In this document: piece by piece, positions 9,077 through 17,909 of the stretch
How positions within the stretch are numbered: the first letter of the stretch is position 1
How the letters are laid out: every line of letters begins with the position of its first letter
Assembly: GCA_964387285.1 (NCBI GenBank)
Contig: CAYLWO010000014.1
Span: 1-64,000, forward strand
DNA length: 64,000 nt
Direction: 5' to 3'
Source: Anaerohabitans sp964387285
GTDB lineage: Bacteria; Zhuqueibacterota; Zhuqueibacteria; Residuimicrobiales; Residuimicrobiaceae
Position numbers and translations under genes: made by a program
Notes under the pieces: generated by a model
What the model was told of the DNA's origin: nothing
The model's input: the letters and a program-made list of their open reading frames with translations, nothing else
Database searches by the model: none

Positions 9077-10450
9077 TTATTTTAATAACAGCATTTTTTT
9101 AGTCAAGGTCTGGCCGCAAGAGGTCAGGTGATAAATATACAACCCGGAGGGAAGATTCTGTGCATTGAATTGATAATGGTGTACACCAGCTGACAAAAGA
9201 TCCTGTGCCAACACCGCCACTTGACGGCCCAGAGCATCATATACTCTAAGGGTTGTCAGCGCACGGTTGGGCAAGACAAAAGAAATTTCCGTATTCGGAT
9301 TAAACGGATTGGGATAATTTTGCGACAGAACAAATTGCTCAGGCTGCAGCGAGCGGTCTGCAACAGCAGAAGCGGACGGATGGCCCCAGCGCGGATCGCC
9401 GATGGGCTTTTTGTCCGTGCCAAAGTTTTGCAGAATGGAACGTTCCGGCAGCGTGAAATCGCCGTGTTCCGGGTCTTTAAAACCGGGATCCATGGTGATG
9501 GTGTCTTTCACCGTGTGCTGCAGCCACGCTTTTTTGCCCACATCCCACATGCAGATGCTGGAAATGGCGGCCATGTTGTTGTTCAATGTTTCCTTGATGT
9601 TGATTACGGTTTTATCTTTGCCGGTCATTTTCACAAAAATGGAATTGCTCACGGTCCAGGGATTGAGAAAATAGGTCGGCAGTCCTTTATCCGATAAAAT
9701 AATTTCCCGCGGATCGCTGAGGCCGCAGTTATACCAGGTGGTGTGATCGATGATCACGGTCGGCGTGTTGTCGGCCAGCGTGGTGTAGCCGCAGCCGGAA
9801 ATGCGCATGCCGTAACTGTTGATGGTGTTAAAAGTGGAATTGGTCACCTGAATAAAATTCGAGCCCGCATATTTGTAATAGACCGAGGTTCCGGTATTGG
9901 TCACAATGCAATTGTCGATGATCGTTGAATCAACGACCGCATATCCGGCCAGATTGGTAGGACCGGCGTCAATGACATTGCTCTTCAAATTTTTGATTTC
10001 ACAGTTGTCGATGCGCAGGGTTTTTATGTTGGTGGTTGCCGGCGTTTCACCCATATAACAACGGATCAAATAAGAGGCGGAGGCGATGTCGTTAATGCCG
10101 CCATCCAGTTGCAAACCAAAAAGCGTTAACGATCCTTTGTCGCCGACGTTGAAAAAGTGGGTAACGGTTTCACTGGTCGACGGCGTGAGGATTTGCACCT
10201 TGGCTTTGATGGAGCCGTCGCCGTCAACGGCGATGGTGATCTTTTTATTGATCACCGCGCCCAGATTGTTGGCAACGGATTCGGTGTACAACGCATCAGG
10301 TATCAACAGCAGGATATCGCCGTCTGCGGCAGCAGCGATGGCTGCACTCAGGGTGCCTTCGCCCGGCGCTACAGGAACTGCATTCTGTCCCATGGCCAGG
10401 CCGCCCATCAAGATTACCATCATCATGATTTTTATTAGCAGATGATTCAT
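9077..10450 (-). CDS. secreted right-handed beta-helix protein (DUF4957/DUF5123-like) with T9SS domain
   Basis: A 457-residue exported protein with signal peptide MNHLLIKIMMMVILMGGLAMG. A parallel beta-helix carries repeated short-strand turns (IDNCEIKNLKSNVIDAG, VDSTIIDNCIVTNTG), and a T9SS domain follows (SQNYPNPFNPNTEISFVLP to KKMLLLK). The TLSAAIAAAADGDILLLI opening is typical of chondroitinase-B/pectate-lyase-like helices and of the DUF4957/DUF5123 proteins often found beside pectin genes. Catalytic residues cannot be assigned, so it may be a lyase or a binding protein. GGAGGAAACGCC before the ATG at 10450 fixes the start. The longer frame (10537) begins in the promoter region. Confidence 0.78.
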   Translation of the reverse strand: MNHLLIKIMMMVILMGGLAMGQNAVPVAPGEGTLSAAIAAAADGDILLLIPDALYTESVANNLGAVINKKITIAVDGDGSIKAKVQILTPSTSETVTHFFNVGDKGSLTLFGLQLDGGINDIASASYLIRCYMGETPATTNIKTLRIDNCEIKNLKSNVIDAGPTNLAGYAVVDSTIIDNCIVTNTGTSVYYKYAGSNFIQVTNSTFNTINSYGMRISGCGYTTLADNTPTVIIDHTTWYNCGLSDPREIILSDKGLPTYFLNPWTVSNSIFVKMTGKDKTVINIKETLNNNMAAISSICMWDVGKKAWLQHTVKDTITMDPGFKDPEHGDFTLPERSILQNFGTDKKPIGDPRWGHPSASAVADRSLQPEQFVLSQNYPNPFNPNTEISFVLPNRALTTLRVYDALGRQVAVLAQDLLSAGVHHYQFNAQNLPSGLYIYHLTSCGQTLTKKMLLLK

Positions 10451-10612
10451 GGCGTTTCCTCCTATTATTAATGGCTGTTTGGCGGAAAATTTTACGAAAA
10501 GCCTGATAATCAAGGGAAAGTAACGAATTTTGGTCATTTTGTCAAGATTCGGAATCCGATCGGCTAATAGGGAATTTGGATGGCGAGTAAAAGATGGATA
10601 GAGATAAACCGG

Positions 10613-13600
10613 TCACCATTCGACGAGCAGGTACGTGATACCCCGGCCCGGCATTGAAATCACAGCGTTTGCTTTAGCCAGCTTGCTCTGCAGCAGATCC
10701 GAAGCATAGATCTGTTTCGGCGCGGCGATACAATCCAACTGCAGTTGTGTTTCGGCCGCGGAAACATTGTAAAGCGCCAGCCATAACGCTTGGCCTTGAT
10801 GCAAGGGCTGCATGGAAATGATAAAAATGTGTTCATTATTATATCGAATGCGCGGACACACCGGTTGGGCGTTTTTTTCCGTCGGAAGGACAACCAGCGG
10901 TTGTTCAACAAACAGGCCGCGTGCAACGGCATCGACGGGATTGAACGCCTGGTGTGGATAAAGCACGTAACGATAATTCGATTTTCCTTCCTGAGCGGCG
11001 CAATAGTTGGTATGCCAGTAATTATTCATCACCAAGGAATACAAGCTTGTACCCGGCAGACATTTTTCCAGCCAGCCGACCGCAGAAGCATCATTGCTCA
11101 GGCCGCCGACTTCAACAAGCGGGGCGTCAGGCGATACCAGAGTGACGCCGTATTCCGCGTTGGCGACAGCAACAGAATGGTTCAGCGTAAAAAAATTCTT
11201 GCAGGATCCGTTTATTTGTTCCGCTTCCGGCTGATAGAACCCTAATGCATGTTCGATATGGATGATGCCGTTCGGAATATTGAACGGAAAGGCCACGCGA
11301 ACTGCTTCGGGCGTATAGATTTTTTGTTTGTCTATCGCATAGTTAATTTCAAGGCGATTGATTCCGGCGATCACCCTTATTTCCTGCTGCACGGAATGAC
11401 ATCCTGGTGCTGTCAAGCTTATCGACCAGGAGGACACCAGCGGACCTTTTTCTTTTATTTCCACAACCGCTCTCTCCGGCGCTACCGGATGATCCGGCTT
11501 GCGACCGTTGACATAAAGATAACCGCCCAATCCCCACGGATTCGAGACGTCGATGAGATTATGATCAGAGCCGGTCAGCACCATGCGGGTAAGAATGCCG
11601 CGCACCAGATCCAGCTCCAGGGTAAAAAATTCGTTGCCAAGCAAACGATCGTCAATGAACGCCGGTTTAAACGGCACAGGCCTTTTGCTTTTTTCGATGA
11701 AATAGCGTCTACTCCCCCAGGCCGGGACGTCTGCCGCAAGAAATACGAGTGTTCCATCGGACAGTTCTTGAACCGGCACGGCCATGCCATTTTGGTCCAC
11801 CAGAGACATTCCAGTCCCAAGCCGGGCAGCCGTTCCATCCGGCACATGCGCCAATTCGGTTCTTGGGATAGCAGCAAGGTTAATGACCTCTAATGCATCA
11901 GCCGAGCTGCTTGAGATCGATACCGCCCTCTGGGCTGCATGCAAAAGTTCGTCCGCCTGTCTGGCGGCGTCAAGAGCGAACGATTGTTTCACACGCCACT
12001 GCTGCAGGGTAAAATCACTTTCTGGTTCACTGACGCTGTTCCAGGAACCCCAGGTGTGTTCATCATAAAGAATGACGTTGCGCCAGGCTTGTGCAAAAGA
12101 GTCGATTGGGCATAGGGCCGGTGCATACTGTGCGAACAATTTCATCGCCTGCGACAATCTGCCCGCGCTCTGCCGGTTCAATGCGGTTTCGTGTGCAGAG
12201 GAGGCGGCGCCGTCCTCCCAATAAGGCGTAATATCCCCACTTTTTTCCGGCAAAAGCCGTGCGTATCTTTTTTCAAATTCTTTGAAAAATTCCGCCGTGC
12301 TGGCGATGATCAGTTTCGGACTTGCAAATTTTTCATTCCATTCTTTGACATGATCGGCGAGATAAGGATCGACCGGACCGTTATCGCTGCCGATGGTATA
12401 GTGCAACGGCGCCAATTCATAAGGATACTTTTCATCCGCCAGCTTGTTGGCATAATTAATAATGGTTGGTTCGATCACGGAAAGGCCCATGCTGCTGCCC
12501 GACCTGGGTACATAGTGAAAAGCCGAATAACCCTGTTCATGAACCCAGGTCAGCACTTTTTCTTTACCCGACGGCGAAAGCCAATAGAAAGGTTTGTCGC
12601 CCAACTCTGTGCGCAAGCTGCCGATGCGATCTCCCTGATTGATGCCGCAGGAAAGATATTTGATGCCCGCCTGCGCCAGCATGGGCGCCAGGCTCCAGGA
12701 CCAGCCCGGAACATCGCATATCATCGCCGATTCTACATTCACCCGGCAGAGATTTCTGACCTGACGCAGAGCCTCCATGAGCCAGGTCCACTCTTCCGGG
12801 CTGCAGAGTCCGGTCAGCATGTTGGCGTACAAACCATCGATGCCCAACCGGCCGTTGCGGACTGCGTCACTAAAGCGCCGGCGTTTTTGTGCATCCGCTG
12901 CTGCGAGATAGGAATCTACAGCCCAAAGAACCTCTGTGTTCCATATGAATCGGGCGCCCTCGGGATAGTTTGCGGTTCGTTCGCTCAGCTCGATCGCATC
13001 CTCGATATGCTGCCACTGCAGCTTTCGGACATCATCCTGAACATGGGTATATCCGATATCCACATGGGAATGGGACAACAGGTAAATGGTCAGTGGCTTG
13101 ACCGGTTTAAACAGCTGCGTGGTGCGGCCAATCGTTTTTTTACCGACGTTAAACTCTATCGGCAATTCCTTCTCTTCATCGAGATGATCCACGCCGGCAT
13201 TGAAGTAATTGAATCCGCATTTCAACTCGAATCGTGTTTTGACTCTGCCAACGATAATCGACGCCTGTTCAGGCGGTTTCATATGAAATATTTTCACCCG
13301 CAGGGATTGCCTGGGTTGCTCGGCAGAGTTTAATACTACATTCTCATTGGATAAGCTGACCTGTGAACGACAGGGGTGTTTAAAGACCATGAACCAGGAC
13401 CGACTGCCTGCGGATTCGCCCACCACGCGAATCCGTATGGGTTTGCCCGCGGGGAAATTCTTCGCCGGAAGATGTAAGAACAGAAATCCGGTCAGATCCT
13501 CAAATCGATCATACTCGAGGTCAGAAAACTCCATGCGAGCCTGATCGCGCCCGGCAATCTGTATCGTGCGCAACGATCTCTGCACCGGATTTGAAAAGGA

Positions 13601-13942
13601 AAAATATTTTGCACCGTTCAAATAAACATCGAAAGCATGCGCGTCGGCCGTAACCTGCAAACTGGCCAGCAACACAAACCGCAGCTCCGGTTCCCGGGCA
13701 TCAACCGGAACCGGCTGGGTTTCCCACTCGATGAAATCCCCGGCATCCAATGAGCGCACCAACATGGCCTCCAAGGCCTGCGCGCCCCTGGAATAATAGG
13801 AGATGATCTCACCGCTGATGTACCTGTCGAATCCGGAAAGGAAATCGCTCTGATAAAAAAAATCTGTTTGCGCCGCCGGAACAGTCATGACAGCTCCCAC
13901 CAACAAAAAAAAGAAAACGCATCGATGATTGATGAATTTCAT
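10613..13942 (-). CDS. exported glycoside hydrolase family 38-type alpha-mannosidase
   Basis: A 1109-residue protein. A signal peptide (MKFINHRCVFFFLLVGAVMTVPAAQ) leads into an N-terminal beta-sandwich of about 270 residues. A GH38 catalytic barrel follows, with the zinc-site motif HSHVDIGYTH (about 291-300) and the nucleophile region CDVPGWSWS (Asp near 410). The C-terminal half is the family's beta-sandwich region. GH38 enzymes remove alpha-mannose with retention, using zinc. The divergent DVPGWSW block and large N-terminus put it in a poorly characterised subgroup, so the substrate could be another sugar. There is no T9SS tail, so it is probably periplasmic. It is downstream of cstA in the same direction. 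Confidence 0.8.
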   Translation of the reverse strand: MKFINHRCVFFFLLVGAVMTVPAAQTDFFYQSDFLSGFDRYISGEIISYYSRGAQALEAMLVRSLDAGDFIEWETQPVPVDAREPELRFVLLASLQVTADAHAFDVYLNGAKYFSFSNPVQRSLRTIQIAGRDQARMEFSDLEYDRFEDLTGFLFLHLPAKNFPAGKPIRIRVVGESAGSRSWFMVFKHPCRSQVSLSNENVVLNSAEQPRQSLRVKIFHMKPPEQASIIVGRVKTRFELKCGFNYFNAGVDHLDEEKELPIEFNVGKKTIGRTTQLFKPVKPLTIYLLSHSHVDIGYTHVQDDVRKLQWQHIEDAIELSERTANYPEGARFIWNTEVLWAVDSYLAAADAQKRRRFSDAVRNGRLGIDGLYANMLTGLCSPEEWTWLMEALRQVRNLCRVNVESAMICDVPGWSWSLAPMLAQAGIKYLSCGINQGDRIGSLRTELGDKPFYWLSPSGKEKVLTWVHEQGYSAFHYVPRSGSSMGLSVIEPTIINYANKLADEKYPYELAPLHYTIGSDNGPVDPYLADHVKEWNEKFASPKLIIASTAEFFKEFEKRYARLLPEKSGDITPYWEDGAASSAHETALNRQSAGRLSQAMKLFAQYAPALCPIDSFAQAWRNVILYDEHTWGSWNSVSEPESDFTLQQWRVKQSFALDAARQADELLHAAQRAVSISSSSADALEVINLAAIPRTELAHVPDGTAARLGTGMSLVDQNGMAVPVQELSDGTLVFLAADVPAWGSRRYFIEKSKRPVPFKPAFIDDRLLGNEFFTLELDLVRGILTRMVLTGSDHNLIDVSNPWGLGGYLYVNGRKPDHPVAPERAVVEIKEKGPLVSSWSISLTAPGCHSVQQEIRVIAGINRLEINYAIDKQKIYTPEAVRVAFPFNIPNGIIHIEHALGFYQPEAEQINGSCKNFFTLNHSVAVANAEYGVTLVSPDAPLVEVGGLSNDASAVGWLEKCLPGTSLYSLVMNNYWHTNYCAAQEGKSNYRYVLYPHQAFNPVDAVARGLFVEQPLVVLPTEKNAQPVCPRIRYNNEHIFIISMQPLHQGQALWLALYNVSAAETQLQLDCIAAPKQIYASDLLQSKLAKANAVISMPGRGITYLLVEW

Positions 13943-14020
13943 TAAAAGGTCCCTGACATAATCGAAAAGCGCTGCTGAAAAAAACATAAGCAGCGCCGAT
14001 TTATAACAACGCCTGACCAG

Positions 14021-15754
14021 CTACATCGCGTTTAATTGTCGATACTGTCTGAAAATGATCAGCGCCTCTACCACCAGCCACATCGCCAGACCGATCAGAA
14101 TCAGCGCCACGCCAAATTCAACGTGCTGTAAACCGGCCATGGCGCTTCCAGACTGCAAGCGTTTAATATAGTTCACCACCATCAACAGCAGACTCCACAG
14201 CGTCATCAACTGCATAAACACGGAGGGAATCAACGTGAACCAGAGCGAACGCGCTGTTTTTAACAACCACATGGAAACACCCAGCAAGGCCAGAGCAGCC
14301 AGCAACTGGTTGGAACTGCCGAACAGCGTCCAGAACACCTGCCACACCGACATGCTCTTGCCGTCGACCATCACCGGCGGCATGCTCAACACAATTACCG
14401 GAAACAACAGGGTTAGCGCGGTGGCCAGCGCCATACCCTTGCGCGTTTTCCAGCCGGTCAATTCCATCAATACATAGCGAGACAGTCGCGTGCAGGCGTC
14501 CAGCGTATCGAAAACAAAGGTGGCAAAACAGAGCAAACCGAATTGACGCGCGGTTTCGATGCTGATGAATTTGAATGTCGCCTGATTGGCCAGGGCGCCG
14601 ATGCCGTCGGCATAAACCACCGCCGGCTTGGCAATGCCTTTAGGCGCCAGCATCATAACCGTGGCCAGACTCAGAGTGGCCAGGAAACCTTCCAACAACA
14701 TGCCGCCATATCCTACCGGTCTGGCATCGGTTTCATATTCAAGCTGTTTGGAGCTGGTGCCGCTGGCGACAATGCTGTGAAATCCGGAGCAGGCGCCGCA
14801 GGCCACAGTGATGAACAGCAACGGAAAGAGCGGCGGCAACCCACCTGCGCTATGCAAAAAATTTCCCTGACCGGACAAAGCCTGGCCGGCGATGCCGATT
14901 TGACCGCTCAAGGCGCCGACAATAATTCCGACAATGCCTACCGCCATAACGATGTACAAAAAATAACCGCCCAGATCGCCGCGCGGCTGCATCAACAGCC
15001 ACATGGGCGCCAGCGCGGCTAAAAAACAATAACCCAGCAATAAATAATCCCAGATCAGTTGCGGCCGGTCCGTGGCAATCAGCGACTGAATCGAAAACGG
15101 CATATGCGGTCCGATCCAGATGGCCAGGAAAACCATGGGCAGAAAAAATAATTTGGCTTTGTTGGCAGAAATTTTAAATAGGCGAATAGACAATCCCATG
15201 AGCACAGCCAGGATGAGATAGAGCATGGACGAAGTGGCCACACCCGGACCCGGCGCCGCGGCGTCTGCCGTTGATGCGGCCTGAATAAAAGTTCCGGCCG
15301 TGACATCGGCAAAAGCGATGATCACATACACCAGGGAGATCCAGATAAAAATCATGAACAAAATATAGGAACGTTGATTCATGTATTGCTTGACCACCTC
15401 GGCAATGGATTTGCCGCGATGCCGCACAGAAGCAAGCAACGTGGTAAAATCATGCACCCCGCCGACGAAAATAGCGCCCACAAGAATCCACAACCAGGTC
15501 GGCAGCCAGCCGAAATACATGCCGGCCAGGATCGGTCCGACAATGGGCCCGGCTGCGGCAATAGCGGAAAAATGCTGCGGCAATAAATAGGATTTAGCCG
15601 CAGGTACGAAATCCATGCCGTCAGTAAACTGGCGCGCCGGCGTTATCACGTTGCGATCAAGACGAAAGAAACGGGCTAAAAAACGACCCATAAACCGATA
15701 ACCAAGTCCGAGAACGATCATGGAAATTATCATATAAATCAATAAATCCATCAA
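14021..15754 (-). CDS. cstA: carbon starvation protein CstA family transporter
   Basis: A 577-residue integral membrane protein with about 15 hydrophobic segments. CstA hallmarks are the early DFVPAAKSYLLPQHFSAIAAAGPIVGPILAG block, GGVHDF and ASVRHRGKSIAEV, and the later ACSGFHSIVASGTSSKQLE. It is shorter than enterobacterial CstA (about 700) but matches the compact form in many anaerobes. Characterised members take up pyruvate or peptides. The first of two adjacent Met codons is given. The long upstream gap (15755-16237) contains a good inverted repeat at 15945-15969 and, on the other strand, the leader of the cytochrome gene. Confidence 0.9.
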   Translation of the reverse strand: MMDLLIYMIISMIVLGLGYRFMGRFLARFFRLDRNVITPARQFTDGMDFVPAAKSYLLPQHFSAIAAAGPIVGPILAGMYFGWLPTWLWILVGAIFVGGVHDFTTLLASVRHRGKSIAEVVKQYMNQRSYILFMIFIWISLVYVIIAFADVTAGTFIQAASTADAAAPGPGVATSSMLYLILAVLMGLSIRLFKISANKAKLFFLPMVFLAIWIGPHMPFSIQSLIATDRPQLIWDYLLLGYCFLAALAPMWLLMQPRGDLGGYFLYIVMAVGIVGIIVGALSGQIGIAGQALSGQGNFLHSAGGLPPLFPLLFITVACGACSGFHSIVASGTSSKQLEYETDARPVGYGGMLLEGFLATLSLATVMMLAPKGIAKPAVVYADGIGALANQATFKFISIETARQFGLLCFATFVFDTLDACTRLSRYVLMELTGWKTRKGMALATALTLLFPVIVLSMPPVMVDGKSMSVWQVFWTLFGSSNQLLAALALLGVSMWLLKTARSLWFTLIPSVFMQLMTLWSLLLMVVNYIKRLQSGSAMAGLQHVEFGVALILIGLAMWLVVEALIIFRQYRQLNAM

Positions 15755-15944
15755 GTATCCTTCCTGAAAAGGTGTGCAAGTGTGACCGGAATCATGTAAT
15801 TTAGCAATTAATTGGAAAAATCAAAGAGAGTCCTGCTATACTGTAGAATTAGTTACTGAATAGAAAATTCATTATTTTTGCTTGAATTTTCCACCTATAA
15901 AGAGTATTTTATTTCGTAAAAAAAACGTAAATTTATGCTTAATA

Positions 15945-15969
15945 GGCATTTCGTATACACGAAATAGCC
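15945..15969. promoter_or_regulatory. candidate operator: GGC-ATTTCGT-N4-ACGAAAT-GCC
   Basis: An inverted repeat with 7-base perfect inner arms ATTTCGT/ACGAAAT, a 4-base centre and GGC/GCC extensions. A looser related pair (ATTTCGT ... CGTAAAT) is at 15911-15932. It lies in the divergent region between cstA (minus) and the cytochrome gene (plus). The N4 spacing is of the kind bound by FNR/CRP-like dimers, but the half-site is not a standard one. Which gene it controls cannot be decided. Confidence 0.4.
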
Positions 15970-15977
15970 TGATTCTC

Positions 15978-16114
15978 AGACAAAGGCACGCCGGAGTGTT
16001 CCGTTTGGATACGGACTGAGCATCTATGTCGGACGCAATTGATGTAAATCCAATAACATCCAGACTTTCCGGAGCAGGAGACCGCCGGTGTTTAGGGGGC
16101 GCCGGTGGTTTTTT
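15978..16114 (+). promoter_or_regulatory. structured 5' leader with attenuator, weakly cobalamin-riboswitch-like
   Basis: A plus-strand leader before the seven-haem cytochrome gene. Hairpins CCGT-ttggat-ACGG (16001-16014) and GATGT...ACATC (16041-16060) precede an intrinsic terminator. GATGTAAATCC and GGAGCAGGAGACC resemble the GGTGnAAnTCC and B12-box (GCCAGGAGACC) parts of cobalamin riboswitches, and the B12-box-like ACC is also the first strand of the terminator. The central ACTGT part is poor, so the class is uncertain. A 123-base gap separates the terminator from the gene. Confidence 0.4.
16081..16114 (+). terminator. intrinsic terminator/attenuator
   Basis: The stem ACCGCCGGTG / CGCCGGTGGT pairs over ten positions with two G-U wobbles, has a short loop, and is followed by six Ts. 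It is upstream of the cytochrome gene rather than behind one, which points to attenuation or a small RNA. Confidence 0.65.
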
Positions 16115-16237
16115 ATTTATCTAAATTCATAAAAATTCTTTGAAATTTTCTCTCGATACGGAAAGTTAGAGCCAGCCAAGAGTAAACTCTCATCACCTTC
16201 AAAGATAATAAATCTATTACAATTTTCATACGTTCTC

Positions 16238-17629
16238 ATGAAAATACGACTGCCGCAATCATTTAACAAATTGACTTGTATTGGAGCTGCTATTTCCGCA
16301 ACCAGCGTCGGCATTTTTTGTCTTTGCTATATTTTTACCTCGCTGACTCTCGAATTCCCTGCCTATTTTGGCCTGGTGATGTTTATTGGCCTTCCGCTTC
16401 TCTTGATCATCGGTCTCTTGCTTTTATCGATAGGTGCCGTTTTACATCGGCGATCACTGGCAAATGAAGATGGCTCGGATAAACAACAAAGACAATCCGT
16501 GCTTTTTTCTTTGTGTGCAATTTTTGTTATATTTTCATTTTTCTCACTCTACAAAACAACAGAGTACCTACAATCTGATCGCTTTTGCAGTTCACTCTGT
16601 CACAGAATCCTGCTTCCTCAAATCACCGCGTGGCAAACTTTTTCCCATCACCGCATCCCGTGTTCTGACTGTCACACGGCCAAAAGCGGCAGCTGGCGCC
16701 TGCAGTCCAAAACCTGCGGTTTGTCTCAGGTTTGGCTGACCCTCAGCCGTAATTATGCCAGGCCCATTCCGGCGCCGATAAAAGAGCTGCGTCCTGCACG
16801 GGAAAAATGCGAGTCCTGTCATGAAATGCAAAAATTAAAACTCGGCAAACAAAAACACAAAATTTATTTTAACGGCGACGGAAAAAACAGCCGATGGGAA
16901 ATCGATCTATCCTTGAAAACGAATGTGCATTGGCATATGCATCCGGATATACAGATCGAATATCAGGCAACAGATCAACAGCAGCTGCGCATGACCCGGG
17001 TCATGCAGACGAAAAAATCGACAAACGAACGCGTTGTATATGGCCGGTCAGATCATGATGACCAACCAAAAACCATGGATTGCCTGGACTGCCATAACCG
17101 CACCGGTCACGCTTTACGCGATCCAGGGCAATTCATCAACACGGCGCTAGCTGCCGGCGCCCTGAATGCCGATCTTCCGTATATCAAAAAAGCCGCTGTA
17201 GAAGCGTGCACCGTTAACTATGAATCGACCGATCAAGCTGATTACCGGTTGGCAACGATGATGGAACATTTTTATTTGGAAAATGCTCGCGAGGTGTGGA
17301 AAACCCGCAGAGCGGATGTGGATCAGGCCATTGAGTCAACCCATAAAATATATCGACAAAATATTTTTCCGGACATGAAAGCAAGCTGGCAAGAGTATCC
17401 TGATCATCTGGGACATCTTTCGAGTCCGGGCTGTTTTCGCTGCCATGATGATTTACAGGTCAGCGCCGGCGGCAAAACGATTTCTAAAAAATGCGATCTC
17501 TGTCATCAGATTACACCAGGCAATGCAGCGTCAGCGACAGCCGGATTTGATCACCCGAACAACGTCGATGCAGATTGGCAACAAGGTAATTGCGATCGAT
17601 GCCACACTATGCCGCCGGCAGCACAGTGA
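16238..17629 (+). CDS. membrane-anchored heptahaem cytochrome c (NapC/NirT-like)
   Basis: A 463-residue protein with three N-terminal membrane helices (about 13-35, 44-68, 88-105). Six CXXCH haem sites follow (142, 191, 282, 399, 419, 452), plus one CX3CH site (CSSLCH at 117). The first two haem sites and the following helix (CGLSQVWLTLSRNYARPIP) resemble the NapC/NirT quinol-dehydrogenase fold. Seven haems behind several helices recalls inner-membrane cytochromes such as ImcH of Geobacter (resemblance only). Probable role: moving electrons from menaquinol to periplasmic acceptors. The ccm operon at 22-27 kb could supply haem ligation. The CX3CH site is unusual. A leader with a terminator precedes the gene. 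Confidence 0.82.
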   Translation: MKIRLPQSFNKLTCIGAAISATSVGIFCLCYIFTSLTLEFPAYFGLVMFIGLPLLLIIGLLLLSIGAVLHRRSLANEDGSDKQQRQSVLFSLCAIFVIFSFFSLYKTTEYLQSDRFCSSLCHRILLPQITAWQTFSHHRIPCSDCHTAKSGSWRLQSKTCGLSQVWLTLSRNYARPIPAPIKELRPAREKCESCHEMQKLKLGKQKHKIYFNGDGKNSRWEIDLSLKTNVHWHMHPDIQIEYQATDQQQLRMTRVMQTKKSTNERVVYGRSDHDDQPKTMDCLDCHNRTGHALRDPGQFINTALAAGALNADLPYIKKAAVEACTVNYESTDQADYRLATMMEHFYLENAREVWKTRRADVDQAIESTHKIYRQNIFPDMKASWQEYPDHLGHLSSPGCFRCHDDLQVSAGGKTISKKCDLCHQITPGNAASATAGFDHPNNVDADWQQGNCDRCHTMPPAAQ

Positions 17630-17909
17630 GAGGCACAAACGGGAATTAATAAAGTGATCATTTAACAACTGGTATGGCCATGCCAATGCAGGTGTTCTGA
17701 GCAGCACCCCTTTTGTATAGGATTATACCATACGAAGAATGGCGCGATTGCTTGGACAAAGGTGGATATACCCGCCATTGTCTATGCTTTGCACTTTGAG
17801 GATGCCAGTCATGGATGAGCGGTCGGTCCACACGGCACGATATTGGAATATTATTGAAATAGTACATTTTTTCCGCGAGCCAAGACCGCAACGGTAACGA
17901 ACGCTCTCG

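Noticed and set aside
12191..13333. 380-codon plus-strand frame opposite the GH38-type gene
   Set aside because: Its composition is that of a codon shadow, with no domain and no start signal, and the minus-strand gene is well supported.
17658..17891. 77-codon minus-strand frame between the cytochrome and ettA genes
   Set aside because: No ribosome site, no family, and basic/aromatic composition typical of non-coding translation.
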